DNA of 64,000 nucleotides from Lindgomyces ingoldianus. Lineage: Eukaryota; Ascomycota; Dothideomycetes; Pleosporales; Lindgomycetaceae. The position numbers and the translations under genes were made by a program. Below are positions 1 to 11,111 of the stretch, in pieces. The notes under the pieces were generated by a model. The model was not told the origin of the DNA and did not search any database. It was given only the letters and a program-made list of their open reading frames with translations. Numbering within the stretch: the first letter of the stretch is position 1; each line of letters opens with the position of its first letter. The stretch covers positions 151,029 to 215,028 of the forward strand of contig NW_022985216.1 in the NCBI RefSeq assembly GCF_010093535.1, written 5' to 3'.

Positions 1-2000
1 CTTATAATAAAAAGTTACTTACTATTAATAAAAGTTTAGCATATTAGCAACATTACTTTTAAAGTTTACTATTTAAACTTTTTACAGACTATAATAATCT
101 TTACTAGTTTATAAAAACTAAAACTTTAAACTACTAGCAAGTCTAAGCCTATAAAAGAATAATAAAATATAATTTTATTATTATGCACTGTCTAGAAAAG
201 CTAAACTTAGTAAAAAAACTTTTAAAAAAACTTAACTATACTAAGAAGTTATAATAGCCTTTTTAAAAAAAGAATATAGTGTATGTAATAGACATGTGTA
301 ACCTCTTAAATTAATAAAATTATAAAAAGGTATTAATAGTTATAGCTATTACATGTTTTTAAAATTTTTTAGGCTTAGCTAAAGACTACTTTAAAAAAAG
401 ATAAGAGCTAAAACAGCTAGATTTTAAAAAAGCTATAAGTAAAAAACTAGAAAAGAATAATAATAAGAACTTTATATTAGGTATTAAAGAAAACTATAAT
501 AAAACAAACTTATTAAACACTAAAAGTAAAATAAAAAATAAAAAGAACCTTAATAAAAACACTTATTCTTAGAATAGGCTAAAATAACATGCTATAGCTA
601 ATATAAAAAAAACCTTTAATAATAGACTAAGAAAAAGCAAAAGTGTTCTAAAAGTGCTATAATAGCTTATTAGTAGGCTACTTTAGTGTAAAAAACACTT
701 AAAAAGATTATACATTAATATAATTAAAAAAGGCTTAAAAAGGATATAAAAGTGTACTATAATAACTACTTAAGGTGTAGAGAATTAGTAGCTTTATAAC
801 ACTGCTTATATAAGCTTCTTCACTCTTTGCTACTGCCTAATAGGCTTTAGTAAGATGTTATAATAGATTTTATAACACAGCTGCTCTCTTATAAATACTT
901 AAAGTTAGTATAAAATGTAATTCTTATAATAGTAGACTATTTTACTAAAATAGCCTACTACATGCTAGCTAGAGCTAATTAGAAGGCTTTAGACTTAGTA
1001 AAAGTTTAGTTAAAAAAAGTTATTTACTTTTATAAAGTTTAAAAAATATTATTTTTAATTAAGAGCTAATAATAAACTTAAAGTACTAAAATAGTTTTTA
1101 TTACTATTTTAGCATATGAATTTTTTTTATTAGCCTACTATCTTAAGACTAATAGGCAGACTAAAAAATATAACTAAACCTTAGAATAGTACTTTAGATG
1201 TTACTATTACTTAAAATAAGATAATTAGGTAATGTAGTTACTAATAGTAAAGTTTATATATAATAATAGTATACATGTAACTATAAAAGTTACTTTTTTT
1301 AAGCATACTATAAAGTAAACCTAAGAAGGCTAGATTAGCCTAGAGAACCTTTAAGTTAGAGGGAATTGCATATAGTAAACAGAGTTACTATAAAAGCACT
1401 TGCTTTATAGTTAAAATGCTACTAAAAAATTATTACTATAAATAAGTATTAAAAAAAGTATGTAGATAAATAATAAAAGCATATATAGCTATAAGTAAAA
1501 AATAAGGTATTAGTTTTTAATAAACACATAAAACTAATAAGGCTAAAAAAAAAAAGTTAAACTAAAAGTTCTTAAAACTAGAAAAAGTTATAGGCTAGAT
1601 TAGTGTAAAAGTGTATAAAGTAAACTTACTTAATTTAAAAAAGTTTATCTAGTATTCTATGTCTTACTTTTAAAGCTATATACCTAGAAAAGGCGTCTTA
1701 AGTTATAATTAAAACTAATTATAAACACTCTACACACTATAGAAAATAATGTGTACTATGTAAAAAAAATACTTAACTAAAAATAAAATTTAGTTAGAGT
1801 ATAAAAATATTTTATAAAATAAAAAAGTTATTTCTTTAAAAAAAACTTATAAAAACTTAGACTTAATATTAGCTTAAACGCATTAAAAGTGTTTTAAAAA
1901 AGTAAAAAAAATATATAGTAAAAGATTAAATTATGCTAGTTTAGGTTAAACTTTTTAAAAAAAAAAAGTAACTTAATAAATTAAGTATAGCTACCTTTAC
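1..2000 (+). mobile_element. RIP-degraded Ty3/gypsy retrotransposon remnant
   Basis: Very AT-rich DNA without open frames. On the plus strand around 905-1230 a stop-ridden translation still follows the Ty3/gypsy integrase core: a stretch like VVDYFTKIAYYMLARAN near 925-985 (family pattern VVDRFTKMAHFIPAR) and, near 1150-1215, one like QTNRQTKKYN followed by TLE (family pattern DGQTERVNQTLEQY). Stops fall where Gln or Trp is expected, as RIP produces. No LTR boundary was found for this copy, so both ends are approximate. Seen: the motif relics. Inferred: the superfamily. Confidence 0.55.
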
Positions 2001-3347
2001 CTTATTTTTTCTTTACTTAAAGTTTTTTAATAAAAAGTGTTTAATAGCGCTATAAAAATAAAAAAACAACATAGCTTATTTAAACCTAAATTTTTTTATT
2101 TAGACTAAGTAAAGCTATTTTAGCATAGAATAGCTTACTAAAGTTAAAAAAAGAGTTATTTTAACCTAGAGAAATTTATTATGTAAAAGAAATAAATATT
2201 CTAGCCTAAAATAACTTATACTAGAAAAAAAAGGCAGAGTTTAAGTCTAGCAGAACATTCTAAGATTTTTAAAATAAAAGAGCTATAAAGTAAGTAAGCT
2301 AGAGGTAAATTAATTTAGTACTACTAAAATAGTTACACTTTAAGTCTAAAAGATATAATGTAAAAGTATTTAACTTTATTTAAAAAAAAAAGCTTAAGCT
2401 AAAGAATCTAAAACTACACTATACTATACATTCTTAACTATTTTTACTATAGAATGCGCTAGATTACGCTAGATTGTGCTATTAGAGCCTTAGATTAGAC
2501 ATTAAGATCCTTTATAAGTAAATTTATAACAGTAGAACAACTATTAAGATATTTTTTATTATACCTAGTTAGCTACCTCTTTTTAGCTAAAGTTTAATTC
2601 TAACTAGCCTTATTCTTAATATTATTAGCTTTATTATGCTTTTTAAAGACGTAGTAGATTACATTAGCAGCTTTAGCAGTATTAATATAATAATGTTGCT
2701 TAGCTTTAGTAACATAAACACTTTTAACACTATATTTTTTCTATTATACTAGTAAGCGCTAGAATAGCTAAGAATAGCGCACACTTACTTTTTTAAATAA
2801 AGTTATTATAGCTTTATCTTTATTAGAGTTCTTTTTAAGCGCCTTACACTTTTTCTTCTCTTTCTTAGTAATATTAGCTTTAAAGTAGGCGCACTTCTTA
2901 AAAATAACTCTAGTCTTAGTAATTTTACCAATAACGCTACTGTGCGTGTATAAATAGTTATTATATTAAATTTTATCTTTGCTGTAAACTATTAAGAGCT
3001 AGAATAAAGCTAATTAAGCTAGATTATGCTATAATAAAAAGACTTATACTTAAAAAAACTAAATAATAGTGTTTACTTATAACATAACTATTATATTAGC
3101 TTACACTAACTAAGTAAGGTTAAGTAAATTAATAAAAGCTAAAACATTAAGCACAGTGTTTTTAAAAGCTTATTATTTAAGTTTAAAGAAGATAGAGAGC
3201 TATCTAGAGTTAGCCTAGACAGACTGCGCATAAATATACTAAAAGGAGCTAAAATACGCACCTTAAAGCACTTTTTACTAGATTTAAAGTAATAAGCATA
3301 CTTAGTGTACTTAATTTTTTTATTTTATACTATAACATAACTTATTA
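2001..3347. repeat. AT-rich RIP-degraded DNA, family not recognised
   Basis: Continuation of the AT-rich block with no usable open frame on either strand. No conserved protein motif was recognised. Composition and the excess of TAG/CTA/TTA match neighbouring degraded transposons, so it is most likely repeat-derived. It ends at the target duplication of the solo LTR that follows. Confidence 0.5.
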
Positions 3348-3575
3348 TGTGAAGCTATGTGAGGCACCAGAGACATAAGGAACTGCATTGAATGTATTGC
3401 TAGAGGAGTCCTTTGCAGGAGTCTATATATATGCAAAATAAGTGGGTGAGTTGTAGCAACAGACAGTGCTAAGATGCATACAACTATGGTGCTGACGCAT
3501 AATCATTGTGTGACAACACATCCAACTATTGTGCGACTATAGTGACGACGCATCTAAGTGTCACCACTGCAAACA
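3348..3575 (+). mobile_element. Solo LTR, family A (copy 1)
   Basis: A 228-bp sequence starting TGTGAAGCTATGTGAGG and ending CACTGCAAACA, flanked on both sides by the 5-bp duplication TATTA. Related copies lie at 5114-5321 and 39625-39827, each with its own 5-bp duplication. TG...CA ends and 5-bp duplications identify a long terminal repeat left after LTR-LTR recombination. It contains a TATA-like tatatatat stretch and short tandem units of the form CGACTATGGTG-ACG. Orientation is assigned only relative to the other copies. Confidence 0.85.
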
Positions 3576-4065
3576 TATTATCTATAAGCATATAACAGCT
3601 ACTACTTTTATTTATAATGCCTTTATAGAATATTTTGTTAATGTATTAGACATAAGAGTTATTAAAGTATAGGTTTATATTAGTAAAAGCTAATTAATTT
3701 TTCTTAAAAAAAACTATAGCTAAATTATAATAAAGTAGGCTATAAAAGTTTATTTTAGAGTTATTAAGTAAAGTTAAGCATAAAAGAAAAAGCTAAAAGT
3801 AGATTAGGCAATAGGCAGGCGTAAGTAAGGTAGAATAAGACTATTAAAGCTTGTTAGCACCCCTTTACACTAGATTACACTAGAGTAGCTTAAAATATAC
3901 TTACCTTAAAAAGTAAATTCTAACTTGTAAAGAGGGCAGAGGTGTAAAGAAGATAGACTTTTAGAATAGTTAGACTCTATATATACTGTCCTAATTACTA
4001 CTCTATTAGTGTAAGATATACTGCTATTTTACCTTTACTTTTACTTTATACTTTTACTTTACCTT
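3576..4065. repeat. AT-rich degraded DNA between solo LTRs
   Basis: About 490 bp of AT-rich, RIP-like sequence with no open frame or recognised motif. Confidence 0.4.
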
Positions 4066-4266
4066 TGTAAGGCTAGATGTCCTAGAACAGGCTAGTATAG
4101 CCTCACCTATCCTGTTTAGAGGTTATATAACCTGTGCTTTGTATATAAGCATAAATCCTAACAAGCAAGGCTTAGCAGCGATTTGTCTCTCTTACAATAC
4201 ACTCCTATCCTTCTCTAAAAGCTTGCTCTTAGTGCTATCTGTGCTACCTACTATTCTATCTTTACA
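4066..4266 (+). mobile_element. LTR, family B (copy 1), apparently solo
   Basis: A 201-bp repeat starting TGTAAGGCTAGATGTCC and ending ATCTTTACA, with an imperfect TGTAA/TTACA terminal inverted repeat. ACCTT lies immediately on both sides, which fits a 5-bp target duplication and a solo LTR. A second, highly similar 201-bp copy lies 167 bp downstream at 4434-4634. Confidence 0.75.
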
Positions 4267-4433
4267 ACCTTTACTTAATAACTTTAGGTTATTTTTAAAT
4301 AAACTTATATAAAATTAACTAAAATAAGTAGAAGTAAGTCTTTAAAGCATTATATAACACTTTTTTATGCTACTTAAGCTTATTGTTATCTGTTCTATCC
4401 TCTAAGTTATAGGACTACTATAAGAGGGGAAAA
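4267..4433 (+). mobile_element. Internal fragment of an LTR element with polypurine tract
   Basis: The 167 bp between the two family B LTRs. The last bases read AGAGGGGAAAA directly before the TG of the second LTR, the position and composition of a polypurine tract used to prime plus-strand synthesis. This marks the downstream copy as a 3' LTR of a heavily truncated element. Confidence 0.5.
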
Positions 4434-4634
4434 TGTAAGGCTAGATGTCCTAGAACAAGCTAGTATAGCCTCACCTAACCTGTTTGGAGGTTATATAACC
4501 TGTGCTTTGTATATAAGCATAAATTCTAACAAGCAAGGCTTAGCAGCAATTTGTCTCTCTTACAATACACTTCTATCTTTCTCTAAAAGCGTGCTCTTAG
4601 TGCTATCTGTGCTACTTACCATCCTATCTTTACA
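4434..4634 (+). mobile_element. LTR, family B (copy 2), 3' LTR of a truncated element
   Basis: A 201-bp copy of the repeat at 4066-4266, differing at scattered C/T and A/G positions, preceded by a polypurine tract. The 5 bases after it (CTAGA) do not match the left flank of copy 1, so the two LTRs are not a simple pair of one insertion. Confidence 0.65.
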
Positions 4635-4688
4635 CTAGATAGCTAACTATTTTAGGCAACTTAATTTAGCTATACGCATGTACAGACA
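4635..4688 (+). repeat. 54-bp dispersed repeat, copy 1
   Basis: Starts CTAGATAGCTAACT and ends GTACAGACA. A second copy with a few transitions lies at 6272-6325 in the same orientation. It directly abuts the family B LTR. It is probably a fragment of a larger degraded transposon. Confidence 0.7.
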
Positions 4689-5113
4689 CTAGTAACTTTT
4701 TCTTTTATAGGTTAAGTTACATGCCTGTCTTACTTTATTTTTTATTCTCTTATATTCTTTCCTCTTCTTCTTTGTACAGGGCCTATTGTATACTGCTAGT
4801 TTACAACACCTGCTAGCTTGTTAGCCTGCGTACAGCATCTCTTTCCTACAGGATAGATCCTGTGCTTAGCTAGAGTATAGAAGAGCTCTTGCCTAAACAT
4901 ATAAAATAAGTTATTAAAATCTTGTTATATTTAGCTTTTAAAGTCTTTTATAAAGTTAGACAGACTATACTCTTTTATACATATAAAAATAAAGGTATCT
5001 ACTACATATAAGGTTTATTATACTTAAAAAAGATTTATTAACATAGTAAGATAGTCTACTAGAAAAGTAAAGTTAACTTTTTTTATAGTATTATTTTAGA
5101 CATGTAGGTTATC
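4689..5113. repeat. AT-rich degraded DNA
   Basis: About 425 bp of AT-rich repeat-like sequence without an open frame; nothing recognisable. Confidence 0.35.
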
Positions 5114-5321
5114 TGTGAAGCTATGTGAGGCACCAGAGACATGAGGAACTAGATTCTATTGCTAAAGGAGGGCAACTACAGGTTTATATAGTACTAGATG
5201 AACCCATCATGTGACTTAAGGCCACCAATAGCTCTAGGCTGCAGCAGGTGGCATTGCTAGGCAGCAGTACGCCAAAGGAGTGTTGGTAGCTAGCGCATGG
5301 AGAGCTCCGTAACTGCAAACA
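5114..5321 (+). mobile_element. Solo LTR, family A (copy 2)
   Basis: A 208-bp copy starting TGTGAAGCTATGTGAGG and ending AACTGCAAACA, flanked by TTATC on both sides (5-bp target duplication). The middle part differs from copies 1 and 3 more than the ends do. Confidence 0.82.
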
Positions 5322-5693
5322 TTATCTTTACTAGTTTATTATATAAGTATTTTATAATAAAGTAAGAGTTTGCTAGTTACTTATTTATATAGCTGTTGTC
5401 TAGAGGAGGGGGGAGAAGGTCTAGTTATGTGTGTACAGCAGTTGTCTAAGGGGGGCAGGTGCTAGTTACATTTATACAGCAGTTGTCTAGGTAGTAGTAG
5501 TTAACTGTACAGTAGCTCTTAAAGAGCAAGCTGTTGTGCAGAGTAGCAGGTTAGCTCTAGGGTAGAGGCTAGTTGCTTATTTATATAGCTATTAGAAAAG
5601 AGAGAGAGGCTAAAAAGTGTTAGTTAATTATTACTTCTTATATAAGTAATTAATTAAGAAGAGGTGTTAATAAGGCAGGTTGCTAATAAAAAG

Positions 5694-6094
5694 CCTTCTC
5701 TGTATAACTACGCACACACAGTAAGTTTCTAATTATGCGGCCTGTATTATCTCCTCTGCGTAGCTACACACGCAGTAGGCAAGTAGTTGCATAGCCTGTA
5801 TTAATAAAAAGCTCTAGGGCGCATAAAGGCTTAGCAGTAAGCCCTCTCTATGTAGCTACGCACACAGTAGGTTGCTAATTTTGTCTTTGTGCAATTAGTT
5901 AATCTAAGGGCGTGCATAAGGCTTATTTACGCCCTCTCTGCGTAGCTACGCACGCGGTGGGTGTGAGCGTCTAAGCCCTCTCTGCGTAGCTACACACATA
6001 GTAGGAGTAAGCTTTTTATATAGTAGTAGGTTTATTAATCTTTATAAATTTATTTACTAAGAACAATATCCTCTGTGTAGCTACACACACAGTA
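5694..6094 (+). repeat. Six interspersed copies of a palindrome-centred ~30-bp motif
   Basis: Copies begin near 5694, 5751, 5841, 5930, 5975 and 6070. Consensus by eye is CCTCTCTGCGTAGCTAC then RCACRCAGTAGG. The core TGCGTAGCTACGCA is a perfect 14-nt palindrome in the copy near 5938-5951; other copies differ mainly by C/T changes. Spacing is irregular (about 45-95 bp), so this is not a simple tandem satellite. Confidence 0.75.
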
Positions 6095-6271
6095 AATAGT
6101 TTATTAATAAACTAATTAGTGTTAGTTAACTTAGGTTTAATTAAACAAATATATGCCTAAGAGGCGTACTAAAAGGTAAGTAAGTAAAGATTTTTTTATT
6201 ATTAACTACTGCCCTATTTTTTTATACAAAGAAAGAGGGCTTTTAAGTACACATAGCTCTTAACGCACAGG

Positions 6272-6325
6272 CTAGATAGCTAACTGTTTTAGGCAACTTA
6301 ATTTAGCTGTACACACGTACAGACA
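6272..6325 (+). repeat. 54-bp dispersed repeat, copy 2
   Basis: Same sequence family and orientation as 4635-4688, starting CTAGATAGCTAACT and ending GTACAGACA. Confidence 0.7.
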
Positions 6326-6548
6326 TAATTATTTTTTATTTTTTAAAGGACATTATATATAGCTATAGCATGTTGTTTTAAAAGTATTATGTTTTATTTA
6401 AAAGTCTAAAGTGTAAGCTATATCTAAATTTTTTTAGCATATCTAAGTAGTGTTATTAAGAATGCATTAGTATAAAAACAGTAGTTTAGTAGGGTCTTAG
6501 TAAAAGTAAGCAACTTAGGTGTGTAAGCAACTTGCCTGTGGTGTCCGT

Positions 6549-8286
6549 TATTGATTTAGTTCCTGATTGTTCTCTTTAAAATGCTGTCTCTCTAGCTCTT
6601 CCCGTTCCAGCGACTTTTCCTTAATAAACTAGGAAATGAAGAATTCCACTGTAGAAGTACTAGCAATCATCCAAAATACTCCAAATATTGATATCCTATA
6701 TGCTTCAATGACCCTGTCTAATAGCTTGGCGGATGTTTCAATGTGTCTTAGGAGCGGTATAAAACCAACTGCTTCTTGTATATCGCCTAAAACAGCTAGC
6801 TCACCTTGAAGAGGACCCAAGGCCTTAATTCTGTCCATAAAAATCGTGTTGAATATTGTGGACGACAATGCCAGCCCTATAAGCCCACCAAAGAGACGAA
6901 AAGAGCACAAGATTCCCGCCGCCAGGCCCATATCGTCGACATTTTCCATGCTCGCTTGCAAAGGGAGGTTCAGAACGGACCAGAAGGCGCCGATTCTAAT
7001 CCCGAGGACGACTTGAAAGGACTATTTCTCGGCTAGAGTGGAGGACGGGCCTAAAAGAGTCAGGATACCCGCCCCCACGGCCATGAAGATCCAGCTGATA
7101 AGAATCACAAGCCGGTACCTGCGCAATACCTCGACTACGACGGCAGCTATGACCGCAGTACCGATGGCTAGGAAGCAAACGGGAAGAGTCAGGACAGCAG
7201 CTGGCAATGGCGCTTCGAGGTAGATGGCCTGGAAGAATAAGGGAATATACAAGGTGATACTGTAATTGGCGATGCCGTGAAGGAAGCTTACAAAAAGGGT
7301 CAAAGAAGCAGTCCGACCCTTAAAGATCCGGTAGGGGAAAACTGGTTCGATGGGTTTTCTCTCGTAATAGGCAAATGTGCCTAGTAGTACAGCGCCTAAC
7401 AAGAGGGAACTAGCGTTTGGTACGAGGACCACGGGAACATAGCACCGGCCCAGGGCACGGGCGAGGCAAACAATGTACAGCCAGTAGTGAACAGGACGAG
7501 TACACCCCATTCAAGACGACGCAACTTCTCTTGAAGGGGTTGGTCAATGGCTTTCAGCCTTAGAAAGAAGATTGAAAGAACGAGTCCGATGGCGGATAAC
7601 GGTAGATTGATCCACCCAATCCACCTCCAGGTGACGTACTGGCTGAAAGCGCCAGCAAGGATTGGACCAAGAACGGTGCCTCCTAGCATGGGAATGGAGA
7701 AGTAGCCAAGGTATATTGGTCGTTCCTTCAAGGTCGTGATGTCGGCAAGTATGATTTCATTAAGCACGTCCAGGCCACAGCGCCGAGACCTCCTAGAACC
7801 CTCCCCGCAATCAGCCCAGTCATATTCTGTGCTACGGCGAAGACGATCGACCCAACAATGAAGAAAAAGTACGAGGTATACAGGGGCATCATGCGACCCA
7901 TGACGTTGGATACGCTGGTGTAGAGAGGCTGAACAATGACCACTGCAAGTAAGAAGGAGGTACTAGCCCAGAATCCCTCAAGTGTCGTTCCGTCGAGGTT
8001 GTGTACTATAGACTTGCCCAACGTAAGTATATGAGTAAAAGGAGGTCCGGAAAATACAACTTACAGGTATCGCGACACCAAGCACCGTGGCGCAAATGAA
8101 TCCCATGATCAGGAGAGCGATAAAGGACATGTAGAAGGCAAGCGGCTTGTTAGGTCGTGGCTCTCGCGATGTGGCATCATAATTCTCGATCTAGCGAAGG
8201 GTACCCGGCTCCTCTTTGCTGTGCTCGATGGGACCTGGCTCCGTAAGCGTCCAAGATGCCTGTTTTCCGTGCTCGAGGTTCTCCAT
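6549..8286 (-). pseudogene. MFS multidrug-type exporter (DHA2-like), pseudogene
   Basis: Reading down from an ATG at 8286, the translation follows the 14-helix DHA2 drug:proton exporter family almost end to end: an acidic N-terminus, first helix, an intron at 8064-8013 (GTAAGT...AAG), then TTLEGFWASTSFLL, GGLG, TWRWIGWINLP, LGTFAYYERKP and a C-terminal tail ending at a TAA at 6551-6549. It is broken by three in-frame TAG codons (8193-8191, 7024-7022, 6631-6629), each at a place where the family has Gln or Trp, as CpA to TpA change gives. Two 1-nt deletions lie near 7775 and 7405. It is divergent from the acyltransferase gene and would have exported the cluster product. The reading is otherwise well conserved, so inactivation looks recent. 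Confident as MFS; substrate unknown. Confidence 0.9.
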
Positions 8287-9018
8287 GTTGCGATGAGGTT
8301 AGCAAGAATAGAATTAAGCGTGCTAGGAAAATTGCGGCGGAAGTCCATCAGCAAAAAATATATATTGCTAACTACGAGGAATGGGCCTCTTTTCTGCAAG
8401 GATTCTACGCCCAGGCTCGCCAATAACAGCGGCCCCAATCTCCAGTGCCGGAGTAACTGCAGTGGGAGCACAGACCGAGGGCCATACCAGCAGTACGGTA
8501 GTAATAGCCCAGAGGGGACAATCGGGCGTCAACCAAGGCACAGTAGCCTTGCATCATGATCACGACCGAGAACCCCAAACCCTTGGCAGCACCTATGGGA
8601 CTGCTCCGCTCGCCGGAACCATCGGAGATTGTGGCGTATACTGCATCACTCCCCTCACCGAGCGCATTTTTAACAGGGCAGTCAGCCTTGCGCTCCCACT
8701 ACTGCGGCAAGGCACTCTTCCTGTACTACAAGCGCAAACCGTCTAGTGAATTTATTCCTATTCTAGCTCGACCAAACCCCTCTCGTTCGAAGGAGAGGAT
8801 TAGGCGCATTAAGAAATCCAATTAGCGCCTACTACGCCGCATGAATCCTAATGGCACTTAAATTACGCGAGCTATGAAGGGCAATCACGATTGAGAGGTG
8901 ATGGATCCGTTTCCAACAGCACCCACAAAATCCACAAAAACTTTTGCCCGCATAATCAACATCCACGGCTGCACACCAAAAGTCCGCGTCTCCTTCTTCC
9001 TTCATAACAAATCCCATC
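8287..9018. promoter_or_regulatory. Divergent intergenic region between exporter and acyltransferase
   Basis: A 732-bp stretch separating two head-to-head genes, so both promoters must lie here. Small open frames cross it but none has family character. No regulator binding site could be assigned with confidence. Confidence 0.5.
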
Positions 9019-10615
9019 ATGACCGACAACCTTCGCGGATGCCACTTTACCAACAGCGATGTGGGCACGAGAATTCGCGGAATGGGCTGCCAGTAAGTCA
9101 CCGCTATCCTGCACCTATAGCAAAGCGTGCCTTCTAATACAGTGCAGCGAGGCTTACCAGCTAGCCATGCATACACTCGACCAGTACCGAGGCACCGTCG
9201 TAGCCTGCCGCTACTGCCCACCACTTAGTCTTGCTAGTCCAGAAACCCTCACCACACTCAAGGTCAGGTTCTACGATGCTATCGCCCGTGTTGTCCTTTC
9301 TCAACCTCACCTGCAAGTCGGTATCGCGGGCGAAAACTCAAAGGACCCTGCCTTTGTTCGCCTTGATCGTCTCGACCTCCGCAATCATGTTGACTGGACA
9401 TCACTAGACACCTCTAGTCATCTCGAGCCACTGTACATCGAGTCAATGCAGACTCAGCTCGATTCTAGATATGATAATCTCTCAACTCAGCCTGGCTGGA
9501 GAGTTATCATATTGCACAAGGTTGGGGTCGAGTCTATGCTGGTGTTGTACGTTTGGAACCACCCACATCACGATGGAATGAGCGGCAAAATATTTCATCA
9601 GAAATTGCTACGGAATCTAAATGAAACCTTCATCCAGAACAAGGAGCCCATAATCAAGGTTCCCGAGGGCTCGGATAGTTGGATCCTCGATCTCCCCGAT
9701 CCTTCTGACAAGTTACCTCCAAACCCTGAAATTTTGTCTTCATGGCCTATGACACCAGCATTTCTGCTTAAAGCTCTCTGGAAGGAATTAAAACCATCCT
9801 GGATTTTCCCCCCAAGCAACACGCACGCAACCTGGGCTCCAATTCAGGCCTCCCCTTTCACGACCCGGTTTCGTAACTTCACGCTCGACAATGACACTGT
9901 CATAAAGGTAGTAGGTGCTTGCCGCCTGCACCATACCACCCTAACAGGCCTTGCTCAGGCCCTCGTTCTAGTCTCCCTTTCATCCGCACTTGAGGACATG
10001 AACGGCTTTGCAAGCAGAACTCCTTACGACCTGCGACATATCTTGCCGTCGAACACCCCGCAATACCCTTGGTTACAACCGAAAGAGGCGATGTGTAATT
10101 ACGTATCGGTTGTGGATCACGAATTCGATGCCGAGCTAGTTGCGACGATCCGATCCAAGATGCCGGCTAAGGCCATGGATGCGAGCCTGTCTGCCGACGT
10201 CATGGGCATAATCTGGTCTGTTTCGGCTCGAGTTCGAAGGGAGATCCAAGAGAGACTAGACTCAGGTGTGCGAAACGACATGATAGGCATCATGAAGTTT
10301 GTCTCGGACTGGCGAGCCCAGCAGCAGAGCGAGGCACGCAAAACGAGGTACTTGTCTTGGCTCGTTACTAACCTCGGCGTCCTGGATGGGGGAATTGGTG
10401 CCACACAAGGACAAGACCAAGGCTGGTTGTTACGCCGAGCGGAGCTAGTTCTTAGCACAGAAGTCCCTTCAGCTGCTTTATCAGTATCAATAATGACAGT
10501 AAAGGGCGACGAGATGTGTATCACATGTAGTTGGCAGGACTGCGTGGTTGACTCAGGCCTAGGCGAGCGCCTGATGAGCGACCTGGAACGATGGCTAAAT
10601 GCAATTGGATCCTAG
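9019..10615 (+). CDS. Alcohol acetyltransferase-like (HxxxD) acyltransferase of the PKS cluster
   Basis: Two exons, 9019-9092 and 9148-10615, give about 513 aa. The intron (9093-9147) starts GTAAGT, contains CTAATAC and ends TGCAG; the open frame beginning at 9059 is only a read-through of it. The protein resembles the fungal alcohol acetyltransferase/condensation-like family: an N-terminal EAYQLAMHTLDQYRG segment, then the catalytic HPHHDG (HxxxDG) at nt 9567-9584 inside VWNHPHHDGMSGKIFH. This enzyme class transfers an acyl group from CoA or a carrier protein to an alcohol. Its place between exporter and PKS suggests acylation of the polyketide or its release. No stop or frameshift is seen, in contrast to both neighbours. 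Family confident; substrate unknown. Confidence 0.85.
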
Positions 10616-11111
10616 CTGTCATACAGCAGCTCTCATCCTTGAACTTATTATTGGGCTTATTTTAACCTAGACTTCCAGAGTCTCACAAACAATCTTAGGG
10701 CATCAACCTCTAACTTGTTCAATGCCATTTTGGGAAACCATGCAAGCACAATATCAATATTAAATGAAGGTACCCGACTCTCACGGAAGCACACCAAGTT
10801 CCCGTTTTATGTTATTTTTATTCTCTGAAATATGCCCTACCCTTGGCAGTTAGGTGACGCATATAGTCTTCCCAAATGTGCCATTGCCCCCACGCACTAT
10901 CGCCTCACCTATTTATCTCATATGTCTATCATTCGGGTATTGTTCTGCTTTATTAGCTATTCTGCCTACGATCTTCGTAGGATGAACCACTCCTTCTCTG
11001 CTTAGTTGGTATAACCATATATATATATGCTCGGCAGAGGCTAACACTTTGCTCAAAGTAACAAAGAGAACTACCCATTACTCCATATCCTCCGTTCACG
11101 ACTCAACCACT
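10616..11111. promoter_or_regulatory. Intergenic region and presumed PKS promoter
   Basis: About 500 bp between the acyltransferase stop and the PKS start, without a gene. A TATA-like run (atatatatatat) at 11017-11028 lies about 85 bp upstream of the PKS ATG, a plausible core promoter element. Nothing else is assigned. Confidence 0.35.
11016..11030 (+). promoter_or_regulatory. TATA-like element upstream of the PKS
   Basis: An alternating AT run, catatatatatatgc, about 82 bp before the PKS ATG. Position fits a TATA box, but simple AT runs are common, so this is tentative. Confidence 0.3.

Larger units (their letters stand above)
5322..6548. repeat. Composite repeat region with short direct repeats
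   Basis: No open frame. 5373-5600 holds four spaced copies of a unit beginning CTAGTTRC, three of them followed by AGCWGTTGTCTA. 5694-6094 holds six copies of a palindrome-centred motif (separate entry). 6272-6325 repeats the 54-bp sequence of 4635-4688. The block ends within a few bases of the natural stop codon of the transporter pseudogene, so the junction between repeat DNA and gene DNA is abrupt. Confidence 0.6.

Noticed and set aside
1..6548. CRISPR-like array suggested by spaced repeats at 5694-6094
   Set aside because: Spacing is irregular, units vary by RIP-type transitions, and the genome is clearly fungal.
8381..8825. Overlapping plus-strand frames upstream of the acyltransferase
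   Set aside because: Low-complexity composition, no family character, and they run over the start and promoter region of the exporter gene.
9059..9147. Acyltransferase start at 9059
   Set aside because: That frame reads through a clear intron (GTAAGT at 9093, CTAATAC, acceptor at 9147). The ATG at 9019 with splicing gives the family-like N-terminus.
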